In this document: positions 16,966 to 25,753 of the stretch, piece by piece
Position numbering within the stretch: the first letter of the stretch is position 1
Layout of the letters: every line of letters starts with the position of its first letter
Assembly: GCA_003446605.1 (NCBI GenBank)
Contig: DMDF01000114.1
Coordinates: forward strand, 1-43,389
Source of the DNA: Anaerolineaceae bacterium
Lineage (GTDB): Bacteria > Chloroflexota > Anaerolineae > Anaerolineales > Anaerolineaceae
Reading direction: 5' to 3'
Length of the DNA: 43,389 nt
The notes under the pieces: generated by a model
Databases searched by the model: none
Told to the model about the DNA's origin: nothing
The model's input: the letters and a program-made list of their open reading frames with translations, nothing else
Program-made: the position numbers and the translations under genes

Positions 16966-17349
16966 TCCACACCTACCCATAGCAAGAATTTCTTGACCTT
17001 TGATTATGAAGAAGAAGCTGATTTAAAAGATAAATTGGGGCTTTTGGGGCGGTCTCTTCTTTTCTTGTTCAAATTCTATTCTCCCTTCTCCTGGGGGGAT
17101 CCATCATTCCAGTTGATATTAAGGAAGACATCCTATCATCCAACATCCAGACTATGTAAATCATCAGGTATTAATTCTGCGGCTGGCGAGACAGATACTT
17201 AACCGTTATACGTGTGGGTGGCTTTCTATGATATTCTAACCGGAATCGTCATTGGAAAATATTGTATGCAGAGTTTTAATAAAAATACAAGATATCAAAA
17301 ATGGTTTGAAGTGTAAAATAAAATCACACACAAGCGGAGGAACATACCT
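16966..17349 (+). other. intergenic region between the exopolysaccharide locus and the iron transporter gene
   Basis: No supportable gene. A 69-codon TTG-started frame (16993-17202) has no ribosome site and an unconvincing composition. The 3' end holds a plausible promoter at 17252-17280 and a CGGAGGA ribosome site for the next gene. A short self-complementary CAAGAATTTCTTG lies just after the DUF4832 stop but has no loop and no T-run, so I do not call it a terminator. Confidence 0.5.
17252..17280 (+). promoter_or_regulatory. predicted promoter for the ferritin-like/VIT gene
   Basis: TTGGAA (17252-17257) and TTTAAT (17275-17280) with 17-bp spacing, 69 bases before the ATG at 17350. One mismatch in the -10 and two in the -35 against the sigma-70 consensus. 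Confidence 0.35.
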
Positions 17350-18222
17350 ATGCCTATTACTGCAGAACAAAAAAACAAGATATTAGCCCTTCAAAAAGAA
17401 GAGCTCAATGGTTATTATACCTATTTAAAACTTGCCGAAGCTGTCAAAGATGAGCACAATGCGCAGGTAATCAAGCGCATTGCTCAAGAAGAAATGAAAC
17501 ACTACCAAGTCTGGCAGCGCTACACAGAAACAGAGAGCAAACCTAATTCATTGCGCATCCGTTTCTATTTCTGGCTTTCAAAAATCTTCGGGCTGACTTT
17601 TGGCATTAAACTAATGGAACAAGGCGAGGAAAAAGCGCAGGAAAAATACAGCGAGTTGCTGGATACCATCCCCGAAGCCGCCCAGATTCTGGCTGAAGAA
17701 GAGCAACATGAAGATGAACTGCTAGAAATGCTGGATGAAGAGAGTTTAAAATACGCAGGCTCGGTGGTGCTGGGATTGAATGATGCCCTGGTGGAACTGA
17801 CTGGCGCGCTGGCAGGGCTGACTTTCGCATTAAAAAACACAAACCTGATCGCATTGACCGGATTGATCACAGGTATCTCAGCCGCCTTTTCCATGGCAGC
17901 CTCCGAGTACCTTTCCTCCAAATCAGAGGGAGGAGATAAAGTGCCCATTAAATCAGCTCTTTACACCGGGTTAGCCTACATTCTGACCGTCACCATCCTA
18001 ATCCTGCCCTATCTAATCGCATCCAATTATTATGTCAGTCTCATTTGGACTATTGCCAATGCGATACTAATAATCGCAATATTCAACTTCTATATCTCTG
18101 TGGCAAAAGGGCTCAACTTCAAAAAGCGTTTCCTAGAAATGTCTGCTATCAGCCTGGGAGTAGCCTTATTTTCCTTTATCGTTGGGAATATCGTCAGTAA
18201 AGTATTTGGTGTTAACGTTTAA
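17350..18222 (+). CDS. membrane-bound ferritin-like / VIT1-CCC1 iron transporter (MbfA-like)
   Basis: 290 residues in two parts. Residues 1-130 form a ferritin/rubrerythrin-like four-helix bundle with diiron-type ligands: Glu17/Glu18, Glu48 and His51 in EEMKH, Glu117 and His120 in EEEQHE. Residues about 135-290 are a VIT1/CCC1 transporter with about five helices and the motifs GLNDALVELTGALAGL and AASEYLSSKSE. MbfA-type proteins sense or oxidise ferrous iron and export it to limit peroxide toxicity; this one may do the same for Fe2+ or Mn2+. CGGAGGA lies before the ATG. A CPBP protease gene follows 24 bases later and may be co-transcribed. Confidence 0.88.
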   Translation: MPITAEQKNKILALQKEELNGYYTYLKLAEAVKDEHNAQVIKRIAQEEMKHYQVWQRYTETESKPNSLRIRFYFWLSKIFGLTFGIKLMEQGEEKAQEKYSELLDTIPEAAQILAEEEQHEDELLEMLDEESLKYAGSVVLGLNDALVELTGALAGLTFALKNTNLIALTGLITGISAAFSMAASEYLSSKSEGGDKVPIKSALYTGLAYILTVTILILPYLIASNYYVSLIWTIANAILIIAIFNFYISVAKGLNFKKRFLEMSAISLGVALFSFIVGNIVSKVFGVNV

Positions 18223-18246
18223 TCATAATGTTTGAAAGGAAAGTAG

Positions 18247-19179
18247 ATGGATCCATTAAATAAACGACGTATCAAACTTTTTCTCGCCTTTGCGTTCGGC
18301 ATCTCCTGGCTTACTGCACTAGTAATCTATCTGACTGGGGGGTTATTGAATAGCCCGATTGTTATCGAGAGCGGCTCCATAACGCTGGCGTACATTTTGC
18401 TAGCCAGTGTATATATGTGGGGTCCAGCTATCGCCAATGTAGCAACCCGTCTTATCACAAAAGAAGGCAAAAACGATCTCAAATTAAAATTGAACTTTCG
18501 CAAAGATTGGCGCTATGTACTGGCTGCCTGGGTGGGCACACCTGTTTTGGTTCTACTGGGGACCGCATTGTTTTTCCTCCTCTTCCCCGATTATTTTGAT
18601 CCCAATCTATCCATACTCACCTCGCAGCTAGCCTTGAGCGGTAGTGACACCAGCACAGCATCGGTATATCAAATTGTCATTATGCAAGTTCTTTATGCTA
18701 TTGTTGCCTCTCCCATCATGAACCTGGTCAGCACCTTCGGCGAGGAGTTTGGCTGGCGAGGTTATCTACTACCCAAATTGCTGCCACTTGGTAAAACCAA
18801 AGCCATCCTTCTGCAGGGAGTGATCTGGGGGGTCTGGCACTGGCCGGTCATCCTGATGGGATACAATTACGGTTTTGATTATCCCGGCAGCCCGTGGTTA
18901 GGACCATTGGCAATGGTATGGTTTACTGTACTGGTAGGTATCTTCTTGGCATGGTTGACCCTTAAGACGGATAGTGTGTGGCCAGCCAACATTGCACACG
19001 GTGCGTTGAACGGGATCGCATCCATCGGCGTGTTGTTCCTGGTCAAGAATCCCCCTGTGCTGTTGGGACCTTACCCCACCGGTGTGATCGGGTCCATCCC
19101 CTTCCTGCTGATAGGGATACTTGTGTTTTTATTTGCGTTTCCAAAAGAGAAGATCAGACCAATTATCAGCGCAAATTGA
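18247..19179 (+). CDS. CPBP family intramembrane glutamic-type protease (Abi/Rce1-like)
   Basis: 310 residues with about eight membrane helices. All family motifs are present: Glu166, Glu167 and Arg171 in GEEFGWRGYLLP, His198 in WGVWHWP, and His251 with Asn255 in AHGALNG. Such proteins cleave prenylated or membrane-embedded peptides, or act in bacteriocin immunity. The N-terminal start is set by GAAAGGA before the ATG. It is 24 bases downstream of the ferritin-like/VIT gene, and its last 14 bases overlap the convergent HAD gene. Substrate unknown. Confidence 0.88.
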   Translation: MDPLNKRRIKLFLAFAFGISWLTALVIYLTGGLLNSPIVIESGSITLAYILLASVYMWGPAIANVATRLITKEGKNDLKLKLNFRKDWRYVLAAWVGTPVLVLLGTALFFLLFPDYFDPNLSILTSQLALSGSDTSTASVYQIVIMQVLYAIVASPIMNLVSTFGEEFGWRGYLLPKLLPLGKTKAILLQGVIWGVWHWPVILMGYNYGFDYPGSPWLGPLAMVWFTVLVGIFLAWLTLKTDSVWPANIAHGALNGIASIGVLFLVKNPPVLLGPYPTGVIGSIPFLLIGILVFLFAFPKEKIRPIISAN

Positions 19180-19993
19180 AGTACTCACGCAAGAAATCTG
19201 CCGGTCCTTCATCATTATTGGAAGGTATCACATGATCTGCTGCAAGTTTTAATTCCGGGGTGGCGTTTTGCAATGCCACCCCGATCCCTGCAAATTGCAG
19301 CATCTCTTTATCATTATTCCCATCTCCAAATGCCATGATCTCATCGCGCGGTATCTGCAGCATCTGGGCTACTTGTTGTAAAGCGGCTCCCTTGCATACG
19401 CCTTGCGGCTGTACCTCCAGTAAAAAGGGGAGAGAATATACCATGTCAATACCTGTTGGGATACGTTCCTGTAAGATGCCATCCATCTCTTCCAGGCGCT
19501 GGTAATCTTCACCATCTATGAAAATGATCTTGAGCACCTGCTCCAACTCATCACCCAAATCATCCCAATTATCCACAACCCTGGGTGATGGACCCCCATA
19601 GCGATCCAAGGCGTGCGGGAATTTCCCGCCAGCGCGGATGACCGTATCCTCCGTAAAATACAGCATCATATCCATATTCTGTTGTTCACCCAATTCAAGG
19701 ATACGCTGGACGATGGTGTGTGGAATGGAATGCTTGTAAACCACCTCTCCGTTGGAATATTGGATAAGGCTTCCATTGATGAATATCAAGGGGGAGTTTA
19801 AGGAGAGAGCATCAACAATCGAACGGGTTGAAGCCAGGTTTTTCCCTGTTGCGATTATCAGGGTCATTCCCAATTGCTGCAGCCTTTTCAGGGTTTTTTC
19901 TGTTTTCTCAGTCAATATCTGCTCATCAGTGAGCAGAGTATAGTCAACATCAAAACAAATCAAGCGAACTGGTTGGATAGTTTCGTTTGGCAC
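19166..19993 (-). CDS. Cof-type HAD-superfamily phosphatase
   Basis: 275 residues starting at a GTG with a GAGGA ribosome site. HAD motifs are complete: FDVDYTLL (motif I, nucleophile Asp), IIATGKN (motif II), and GDGNNDKEML (motif IV). The large cap between motifs II and III is of the Cof (C2B) kind. Members dephosphorylate sugar phosphates, flavin or pyridoxal phosphates with broad specificity; the substrate cannot be read from sequence. Motif I has Tyr in place of the usual Gly (DVDYT rather than DxDGT), which is tolerated in the family. It sits 25 bases after the HtrA-like gene and is likely in one operon with it. Confidence 0.9.
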   Translation of the reverse strand: MPNETIQPVRLICFDVDYTLLTDEQILTEKTEKTLKRLQQLGMTLIIATGKNLASTRSIVDALSLNSPLIFINGSLIQYSNGEVVYKHSIPHTIVQRILELGEQQNMDMMLYFTEDTVIRAGGKFPHALDRYGGPSPRVVDNWDDLGDELEQVLKIIFIDGEDYQRLEEMDGILQERIPTGIDMVYSLPFLLEVQPQGVCKGAALQQVAQMLQIPRDEIMAFGDGNNDKEMLQFAGIGVALQNATPELKLAADHVIPSNNDEGPADFLREYFNLR

Positions 19994-20018
19994 GTATCGA
20001 TCCTCAATTGTGGATTAT

Positions 20019-21173
20019 CTAGTATGTGGCTTCAGCTAACATCACAGTTGCAGTCAATCTCTGACCATTGCGATAAAACTCAATTTCTACTTCATCTCCA
20101 GATTGATAGGCAAAAAGAGCATTAAGATAGGTATTCTCTTCAGTAATCTCAATATTCCCTATGCGGGTGATGATGTCGTTGACTCGCAATCCAGCATCAG
20201 CCGCGGGGCTGCCAGATGCCACCTCTGTGACATAGCCGCCCCACTCGACCGTTAAATTATACCGCTGTGCAATGCTGGATGTGACATTTTGAATACCAAC
20301 TCCCAGGTAAGGGCGCGCGAAGTATCCTTTTTCAATGATCTGTTGACTGATCAATTCTACAGTATCCGAAGGGATGGCAAAACCCAACCCTTCCGCACTG
20401 GCACTTCCACTGCTGCTGCCGCGCAGTACCAGGGTGTTCACACCGATTACTTCCCCCACCAGATTCACCAGGGGTCCGCCTGAATTACCACTGTTAATGG
20501 CAGCATCTGTCTGAATGAGGTTTTCCATATTATAGCCCTCACCTGTATCAAGGGTTCTACCGGTAGCGCTGATAACACCTACCGTAACGCTGTTGCGGAA
20601 AGTGCCAAGCGGGGAACCAATCGCAATGACTGTTTCACCAGGCTTAAGATCTTCTGAATCACCCAGAGGTGCTACTGCAGGCATGCTTCCTTCCACCTTC
20701 AGTACAGCCAGATCGGCATAAATATCGCGGCTGACCAGTTCAGCATCCAGTTCTTTCCCATCACTGAGTACGACAAAAACTGAAGTTGTGTCTTCAATCA
20801 CATGGTTATTGGTGACAATGTATCCATCTTGAGAGACAATGAAACCACTTCCGCTCACCTGTGAATCTGCAGTTCTGCCAAAAAAGGTCTGGGTTCCTGG
20901 GATGGTACCAACCACAGTCACTACCGCCGGTTCGATCGCCTGCACAACCTGGGTAATAACCGTATCGATCTCTGAGCTGTTGATCGTAATGGAAGTATTT
21001 ACCACCTGCGGAGTGACCGCAAGGAGAGCTTCCGTTGGTACAGCAGCTTGTGTAAGCACAGCTTGAAAGTTAGTCGTAACCATCGATCCACCAATATAAG
21101 CCCCTAAGAACCCACTAACCATTGCAACAAGAATGAGCAGCAACACAATCCCAACTCGTTGAGAAGATCCCAT
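20019..21173 (-). CDS. HtrA/DegP-like trypsin-type serine protease with one PDZ domain
   Basis: 384 residues with an N-terminal membrane anchor (about 8-30), placing the protease outside the cytoplasmic membrane. The catalytic triad is His124 in TNNHVIE, Asp154 in YADLAVL and Ser231 in GNSGGP. One PDZ domain occupies about 285-380 (PYLGVGIQ, GSPAADAGLRVNDII). This is the surface quality-control protease of many monoderm bacteria, degrading misfolded exported proteins. A GAGGAG ribosome site lies 11 bases before the ATG. The upstream region contains a 9-bp dyad (21208-21216/21251-21259) that may matter for its regulation. Confidence 0.95.
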   Translation of the reverse strand: MGSSQRVGIVLLLILVAMVSGFLGAYIGGSMVTTNFQAVLTQAAVPTEALLAVTPQVVNTSITINSSEIDTVITQVVQAIEPAVVTVVGTIPGTQTFFGRTADSQVSGSGFIVSQDGYIVTNNHVIEDTTSVFVVLSDGKELDAELVSRDIYADLAVLKVEGSMPAVAPLGDSEDLKPGETVIAIGSPLGTFRNSVTVGVISATGRTLDTGEGYNMENLIQTDAAINSGNSGGPLVNLVGEVIGVNTLVLRGSSSGSASAEGLGFAIPSDTVELISQQIIEKGYFARPYLGVGIQNVTSSIAQRYNLTVEWGGYVTEVASGSPAADAGLRVNDIITRIGNIEITEENTYLNALFAYQSGDEVEIEFYRNGQRLTATVMLAEATY

Positions 21174-21207
21174 CTTTTATACAGCTCCTCTTTCATTTAT
21201 AAATAAA

Positions 21208-21259
21208 ATTGCGATACAAGCCTGTTCCGGTATCCCATTTCTCTCTATCATATCGCAAT
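21208..21259. repeat. 9-bp inverted repeat upstream of the htrA-like gene
   Basis: ATTGCGATA (21208-21216) and its exact complement (21251-21259) are separated by 34 bases, 35-86 bases before the protease start. It could be a pair of regulator half sites or a long-loop hairpin in the leader. Confidence 0.35.
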
Positions 21260-21341
21260 ATGAATTTACAATAAATGCGACCTTAGAAGGATTTCTCTTT
21301 CATACCAAACCCTATTTACATCAGATTCTCTTCAACTTGAT

Positions 21342-22004
21342 TCAAGAATTAAGGATATCTTCCAATTTTTCCAACTGATCGGCTTGAACCAGCGCGATGA
21401 TCTCATCACTTTGCTGCAAAACAAGCGCGCCGTGGGGAATCAGTACCTCATCTTTACGGATCACCACCAGAATCACACTCTCAGAAGGAAGTTCAACCTG
21501 GTCAATGCGCAGACCAACCAAACTGGAAGATGGATTGAGTTTTTCTTCGATAATCGATATCTTCCCGCGCCGTAATTTTAACAAAGTCGTCATATCCCCC
21601 AGAGACATTTCTTCCAGCAGAAGATGAACCATTAAGTCTGCTTGATTCAATGCAACATCCACGCCCATATCTTCGGTAAACATCCAGGCGTTCTTGGGGT
21701 TATTAACCCGTGCCACAATACGGTCCACATTGAACTCAAACCGTGAAAGGTTGGTGACCACCAGATTGGTCTCATCGCTCCCCGTGACGGCTGCTACAAC
21801 CTGCACCGTCCTGATCCCGGCAGATTCAAGAATGACCGGATCGGTTCCATTTCCGAGGATAACATGCTGCGGTTCCAGTTCGCGCTCTAATCGCTCGATT
21901 TCCTCGCGGCGCTGTTCAACCACCATCACATCATGTTTTTCATCAAGCAGGTGGGTTGCCAAATAGGTTCCAACTTTTCCACCACCAATGATCAATACTC
22001 TCAT
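21342..22004 (-). CDS. TrkA-type RCK protein (potassium transport regulator), second copy
   Basis: 220 residues: an N-terminal NAD(H)/nucleotide-binding Rossmann domain with GGGKVGTYLA (7-16) and the strand-ending acidic residue in VMVVEQ, followed by a TrkA-C ligand domain (about 140-215). RCK proteins gate or regulate K+ transporters such as TrkH/KtrB. A CGGAGG ribosome site precedes the ATG. It is 14 bases after the first trkA-like gene, which overlaps the ATPase gene, so all three are one operon. No TrkH/KtrB channel gene is in the window, which makes the ATPase the only visible partner. Confidence 0.9.
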   Translation of the reverse strand: MRVLIIGGGKVGTYLATHLLDEKHDVMVVEQRREEIERLERELEPQHVILGNGTDPVILESAGIRTVQVVAAVTGSDETNLVVTNLSRFEFNVDRIVARVNNPKNAWMFTEDMGVDVALNQADLMVHLLLEEMSLGDMTTLLKLRRGKISIIEEKLNPSSSLVGLRIDQVELPSESVILVVIRKDEVLIPHGALVLQQSDEIIALVQADQLEKLEDILNS

Positions 22005-22018
22005 CGAAATCCTCCGTT

Positions 22019-22663
22019 TTACTTCAACATTTCCTTGACGCGGTCTGTCATATCTGTGGAAACCGCCAGGTGAACAACATCTCCCATCCTCAACTGCATG
22101 GTAGGAGCGGCAAGCATGGTCTTTCCATCTCTTGTTAATGAAACTGGATGCGAGACAGTAGGAATTTCAAGCTGCCCCATGGCTTTTCCATCAAAAGATG
22201 CGGGCATTTCGACTTCAGCAATGATGACATCGCCTGATCCAATATTGAGAACTGTTTTCAAATGAGAAAAAGATAATATTTCCGATATTCGATTCACAGC
22301 CATCATGACAGGTGAGAAGGTTGGAATACCCAGACGATGATAGATCTCCGCCTTGCGTGGATCATACACGCGCGCAACAACCTTGGGAACACGAAACACA
22401 AACTTCGCGATACGCGCCGTAATAACATTCGCTTCGTCGCTGGCAGTAACGGCAACCAATGCATCTGTCACAGTAATCCCAGCGCCAGTCAAAATGTCAC
22501 GATCAAATCCGATCCCAACTATAGATCGCCCATGAAAGGACTTGCCCAGATTCTCCAACGTGGTGGGATCATTATCAATGACAATCACCTCATTTCCACG
22601 CTGGTCCAACTCTCTGGCGATATTTGAGCCCAATCGTCCACAACCAATAACGAGCACTCTCAT
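22019..22663 (-). CDS. TrkA-type RCK protein, first copy
   Basis: 214 residues with the Rossmann motif GCGRLGSNIA (7-16), the acidic strand end IVIDND, and a C-terminal TrkA-C domain (about 135-212). Start at an AAGGAGGT site lying in the last codons of the ATPase gene; the ATG overlaps the ATPase stop (ATGA), so translation is coupled. It is a diverged paralogue of the next gene. The likely role is sensing nucleotide (NAD(H), ATP/ADP or c-di-AMP) and controlling a cation transporter. Confidence 0.9.
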   Translation of the reverse strand: MRVLVIGCGRLGSNIARELDQRGNEVIVIDNDPTTLENLGKSFHGRSIVGIGFDRDILTGAGITVTDALVAVTASDEANVITARIAKFVFRVPKVVARVYDPRKAEIYHRLGIPTFSPVMMAVNRISEILSFSHLKTVLNIGSGDVIIAEVEMPASFDGKAMGQLEIPTVSHPVSLTRDGKTMLAAPTMQLRMGDVVHLAVSTDMTDRVKEMLK

Positions 22664-25512
22664 TGTTTACCTCCTTGCCTTCTTCCCCGTTTTGTTTTCT
22701 TACTCTTTATTATCTTTCGAATCTCATCGGCAACGATCAAAAGCGGTGACCATGCCAGCAGGAACGGCCAATAACTAATCGAAAAGCTTGCGGTTCCGAT
22801 GAACCGTTGAAATAATGGAACATAGACAATCATGGCAATGACAGCTAGTTCTGAAAGTATTCCAAACCAGATCAGCTTGTTGTTGAAAAGTGACATTTTC
22901 AGAATAGGGGTATTTTCCGCACGTTGAGCAAACAGGTTGCCAATCTGCGTGGTCACAACCGCACTCAGCGCCATTGCGGTGGCGGATTGGTAAATAGTTC
23001 CAGTGGCTGGCAGATCCAACCATTGACCCGCAAATCCATTCGTCCAGTAGTAATAGAAGAAAGCGACCATGGTCGCCACACTCTGCAAAGGTCCTAATAT
23101 CAGGTACGCTCTGCGCAGCAGTGCTGGAGTAATGATATGCTCCTTCAAGTTACGAGGGGGTTGCTGCATGATATTCGGTTCGGGCGGTTCCGCTCCCAAC
23201 GCCAGGGCTGGAACAATATCCGTGCCCAGATCAACCGCGAGGATGTGCATCACATTCAGCGCAAGCGGAATGCGTGCAGCTGAAAAAGCAAATAAGATAA
23301 ATGGCACAGCTTCAGGTGTATTACTGGTAAAAATATAGGTAGTAAATTTTTTAATATTTGCGTAAACCGCACGTCCTTCTTCCACCGCGTTGACAATAGA
23401 GGCAAAATTATCATCCATCAAAATCATATCCGCAGCTTCTTTTGCCACATCACTTCCCGTAATACCCATTGCCACACCGATATTGGCACGCTTGAGCGCC
23501 GGGGCATCATTCACGCCATCTCCCGTGACAGCGACGATGTGCCCAAGATCCTGCAGAATCATCACAACCCTCAGTTTGTGCTCGGGAGATACACGAGCAA
23601 AGATGACCTCTTCAGAAAAGACATCATGCAGTTCACTATCAGACATTTTTTCCAATTCGAATCCTGTTATGATGCGAGGGTTGGGCGATTTCACAATACC
23701 CACACGCCGAGCAATGCTTTCGGCAGTCAGTCCATAATCACCGGTTATCATGATGACCCGGATGCCTGCTTGATTGCACTTTTTTACTGCTTCGCTGATC
23801 TCCGCACGCGGTGGATCCATCATCGCCACCAACCCCAAGAAGGTGAGATCCTTTTCCACCAAATCAGGAGTTTGTTCCAGGTAGCGTGGAAGATGGCGCT
23901 GCGCTACGGCAAGTACTCGCAGACCATCGCGAGCCATCTCGTCGTTCTCTCGCATAGCGTTAGCACGCCATTCCTCCGTCATAGGCATATCCCGCCCGGC
24001 AACCCAAATGGTAGAACATAATTCCAACAGTTCCTTAGGGGCTCCTTTAACATACGCGATGCGAGAAGCCTGCGAGAAAGAGATACCATGCATTCCTTGG
24101 GGGTGTTCAAGATGAATGGTTGACATACGTTTGCGACGCGAGTCAAACGGAAGTTCCATGATGCGAGGATACGCTCGTAATTGGTCTTCTTCATCGAAAG
24201 CTGCTTTTAGCGCCACCACTTTCAAGGCTGCTTCGGTAGGGTCTCCAAGGATATGCCAAGTGGAAGAATTCTCTTGAGGAGGAATCAAGCGAGAGTTGTT
24301 ACACAACAAAACAGCTCTCATCAGTTCTTCTAAAGAACCACGCGTTACCGGTTTTTGTTCAGAATCCCGATAATTAAAATCACCCGAGGGTGAATACCCA
24401 ACACCGCTTACATCAATGCAGCTACCAATACATGACGCTGATGTATTTTCCGCAGATGGCAGCCAAAGGCGTTTTACGGTCATCTCGTTTTGTGTTAATG
24501 TTCCGGTTTTATCGGTACAGATGACTGTGGTGCATCCCAATGTTTCTACCGCTGAGAGTTTCTTTACCAGTGCATTTCGTTTTGCCATACGCTGTGTTCC
24601 CATAGCCAATGCCAGCGTTACGGTAGGCAGCAGACCTTCTGGCACAAAAGCAACGATCATTCCCAACCCAAAGATAAAACTTTCCGCCAGATTGATATTT
24701 GCCAGAGTATATGCAAGAATGAAAAACACAACTCCTACCAGGATAGCAATCACAGAAACGGTCTTGGTAACAGATTGCATCTCAACCTGCAGCGGGGATA
24801 ACTCTTCTTTCATGGTCTGCGTCAGATGAGCGATCTTGCCAAATTCTGTTTGCATGGCAGTAGCATATACAATCCCTTTGGCTGTGCCCGCAGCTACATT
24901 GGTGCCGGCGAACACCATATTGGGTTGTTCTGTAAAAGAGATGTCAGTTAAAAGAGAGGCATCACTGCTCTTTCCAACCGGTCGAGATTCCCCGGTTAGA
25001 GTAGATTGGTCCACCCGAAAAGCCGCTTGCTCAACCAGGCGGCAATCTGCTGAGATGCGTTCGCCTTCCGCAAAAAGAACCACATCTCCCGGGACCAATT
25101 CTTCAGCCAGAATGCGGGTTTCTGTACCAGCTCGTAAAACGCGTGCATAAGCAGGAAGCAGTTTTCGTAATTCTTCGGAAGCTTTTTCGGCACGAAATTC
25201 TTGCCAGAAACTAAACAGTCCATTGATAAGGTTAACAGACCACACTGCAACTGCCAGTTGCGGCATGCGGGCGATCAGGGCGACCAATCCTCCCACCCAT
25301 AGAAGAATAGCCATAAGATGTGTAAAATTGGCTAAAAATTTAAAAAGAAGGGGAGTTTTTTTCTCTACTTGCAGTTGATTAACGCCATATAACGTTTGGC
25401 GTTTTTGTGCTTCAGATGTTGTCAACCCGTCAGGCGATGAATCCAACAGAGTATAGACACTCTGAGGTGGCATGCTCGCAAGCTTCGTGCGATCAATTTC
25501 AATTGTATTCAC
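22660..25512 (-). CDS. P-type ATPase, Na+/K+-ATPase-like (class IIC signature)
   Basis: 950 residues, GTG start after AAGGAAG. Domains in order: N-terminal cation_ATPase_N (1-75), actuator with TGES, phosphorylated Asp334 in CTDKTGTLT, nucleotide domain with KGAPKE, hinge TGDGVNDAP, and ten membrane helices. The ion-site residues known from animal Na+/K+-ATPase are all kept: Glu292 (VPEGLL), Ser730, Asn731 and Glu734 (TSNTPE), Asp761 and Asp765 (DLGTD). The same helix then reads IVPALALG, also IIC-like, rather than the SERCA or plasma-membrane H+ pattern. It would exchange Na+ and K+ or export Na+/H+, using ATP. Two RCK genes follow in the same operon. Ion specificity is inferred from residues only. 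Confidence 0.88.
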   Translation of the reverse strand: MNTIEIDRTKLASMPPQSVYTLLDSSPDGLTTSEAQKRQTLYGVNQLQVEKKTPLLFKFLANFTHLMAILLWVGGLVALIARMPQLAVAVWSVNLINGLFSFWQEFRAEKASEELRKLLPAYARVLRAGTETRILAEELVPGDVVLFAEGERISADCRLVEQAAFRVDQSTLTGESRPVGKSSDASLLTDISFTEQPNMVFAGTNVAAGTAKGIVYATAMQTEFGKIAHLTQTMKEELSPLQVEMQSVTKTVSVIAILVGVVFFILAYTLANINLAESFIFGLGMIVAFVPEGLLPTVTLALAMGTQRMAKRNALVKKLSAVETLGCTTVICTDKTGTLTQNEMTVKRLWLPSAENTSASCIGSCIDVSGVGYSPSGDFNYRDSEQKPVTRGSLEELMRAVLLCNNSRLIPPQENSSTWHILGDPTEAALKVVALKAAFDEEDQLRAYPRIMELPFDSRRKRMSTIHLEHPQGMHGISFSQASRIAYVKGAPKELLELCSTIWVAGRDMPMTEEWRANAMRENDEMARDGLRVLAVAQRHLPRYLEQTPDLVEKDLTFLGLVAMMDPPRAEISEAVKKCNQAGIRVIMITGDYGLTAESIARRVGIVKSPNPRIITGFELEKMSDSELHDVFSEEVIFARVSPEHKLRVVMILQDLGHIVAVTGDGVNDAPALKRANIGVAMGITGSDVAKEAADMILMDDNFASIVNAVEEGRAVYANIKKFTTYIFTSNTPEAVPFILFAFSAARIPLALNVMHILAVDLGTDIVPALALGAEPPEPNIMQQPPRNLKEHIITPALLRRAYLILGPLQSVATMVAFFYYYWTNGFAGQWLDLPATGTIYQSATAMALSAVVTTQIGNLFAQRAENTPILKMSLFNNKLIWFGILSELAVIAMIVYVPLFQRFIGTASFSISYWPFLLAWSPLLIVADEIRKIIKSKKTKRGRRQGGKQ

Positions 25513-25569
25513 AGCTTCCTTATATTTAATCTTACGTTAAATGGATGATTGAATCAATAGAAGGGAAAA

Positions 25570-25597
25570 ATAATACACCTATTCCATAAATTGACAA
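25570..25597 (-). promoter_or_regulatory. predicted promoter for the ATPase-trkA-trkA operon
   Basis: On the - strand, TTGTCA (complement at 25592-25597) and TATTAT (complement at 25570-25575) with 16-bp spacing, about 58 bases before the GTG start. The same 25591-25597 bases read TTGACAA on the + strand, so a divergent -35 overlaps. Confidence 0.4.
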
Positions 25598-25651
25598 GGA
25601 TGCAGTTTTCAATGTATTCAGCTCTAAATATAAGTATTGAGGGTACCTTCA

Positions 25652-25753
25652 ATGGACAAGAGAAAATTTATGCTTTCCTTCAGGATAAAAAAGGAAAATA
25701 AATTTCCACAAATAACGGCTAAAAATGGTAAGGATGAAATTGTCGTGACCTAG
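25652..25753 (+). CDS. possible small basic protein (33 aa)
   Basis: An ATG at 25652 has a GAGGG ribosome-like site 8 bases upstream and a TTGACA (25591-25596) with a poor -10 (TATTCA, 18-bp spacing). The 33-residue frame starts MDKRKFMLSF and ends at a TAG that overlaps the last 4 bases of the convergent RNase gene. It is lysine-rich and has no recognisable domain. It could be chance. Confidence 0.2.
   Translation: MDKRKFMLSFRIKKENKFPQITAKNGKDEIVVT

Noticed and set aside
16993..17202. 69-codon + strand frame after the DUF4832 gene
   Set aside because: TTG start without a ribosome site, odd composition and no domain; probably non-coding.
21342..22663. Annotating the two RCK proteins as a TrkA pair for a Trk channel
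   Set aside because: No TrkH/KtrB gene is present in the window, so the channel link is unsupported here.
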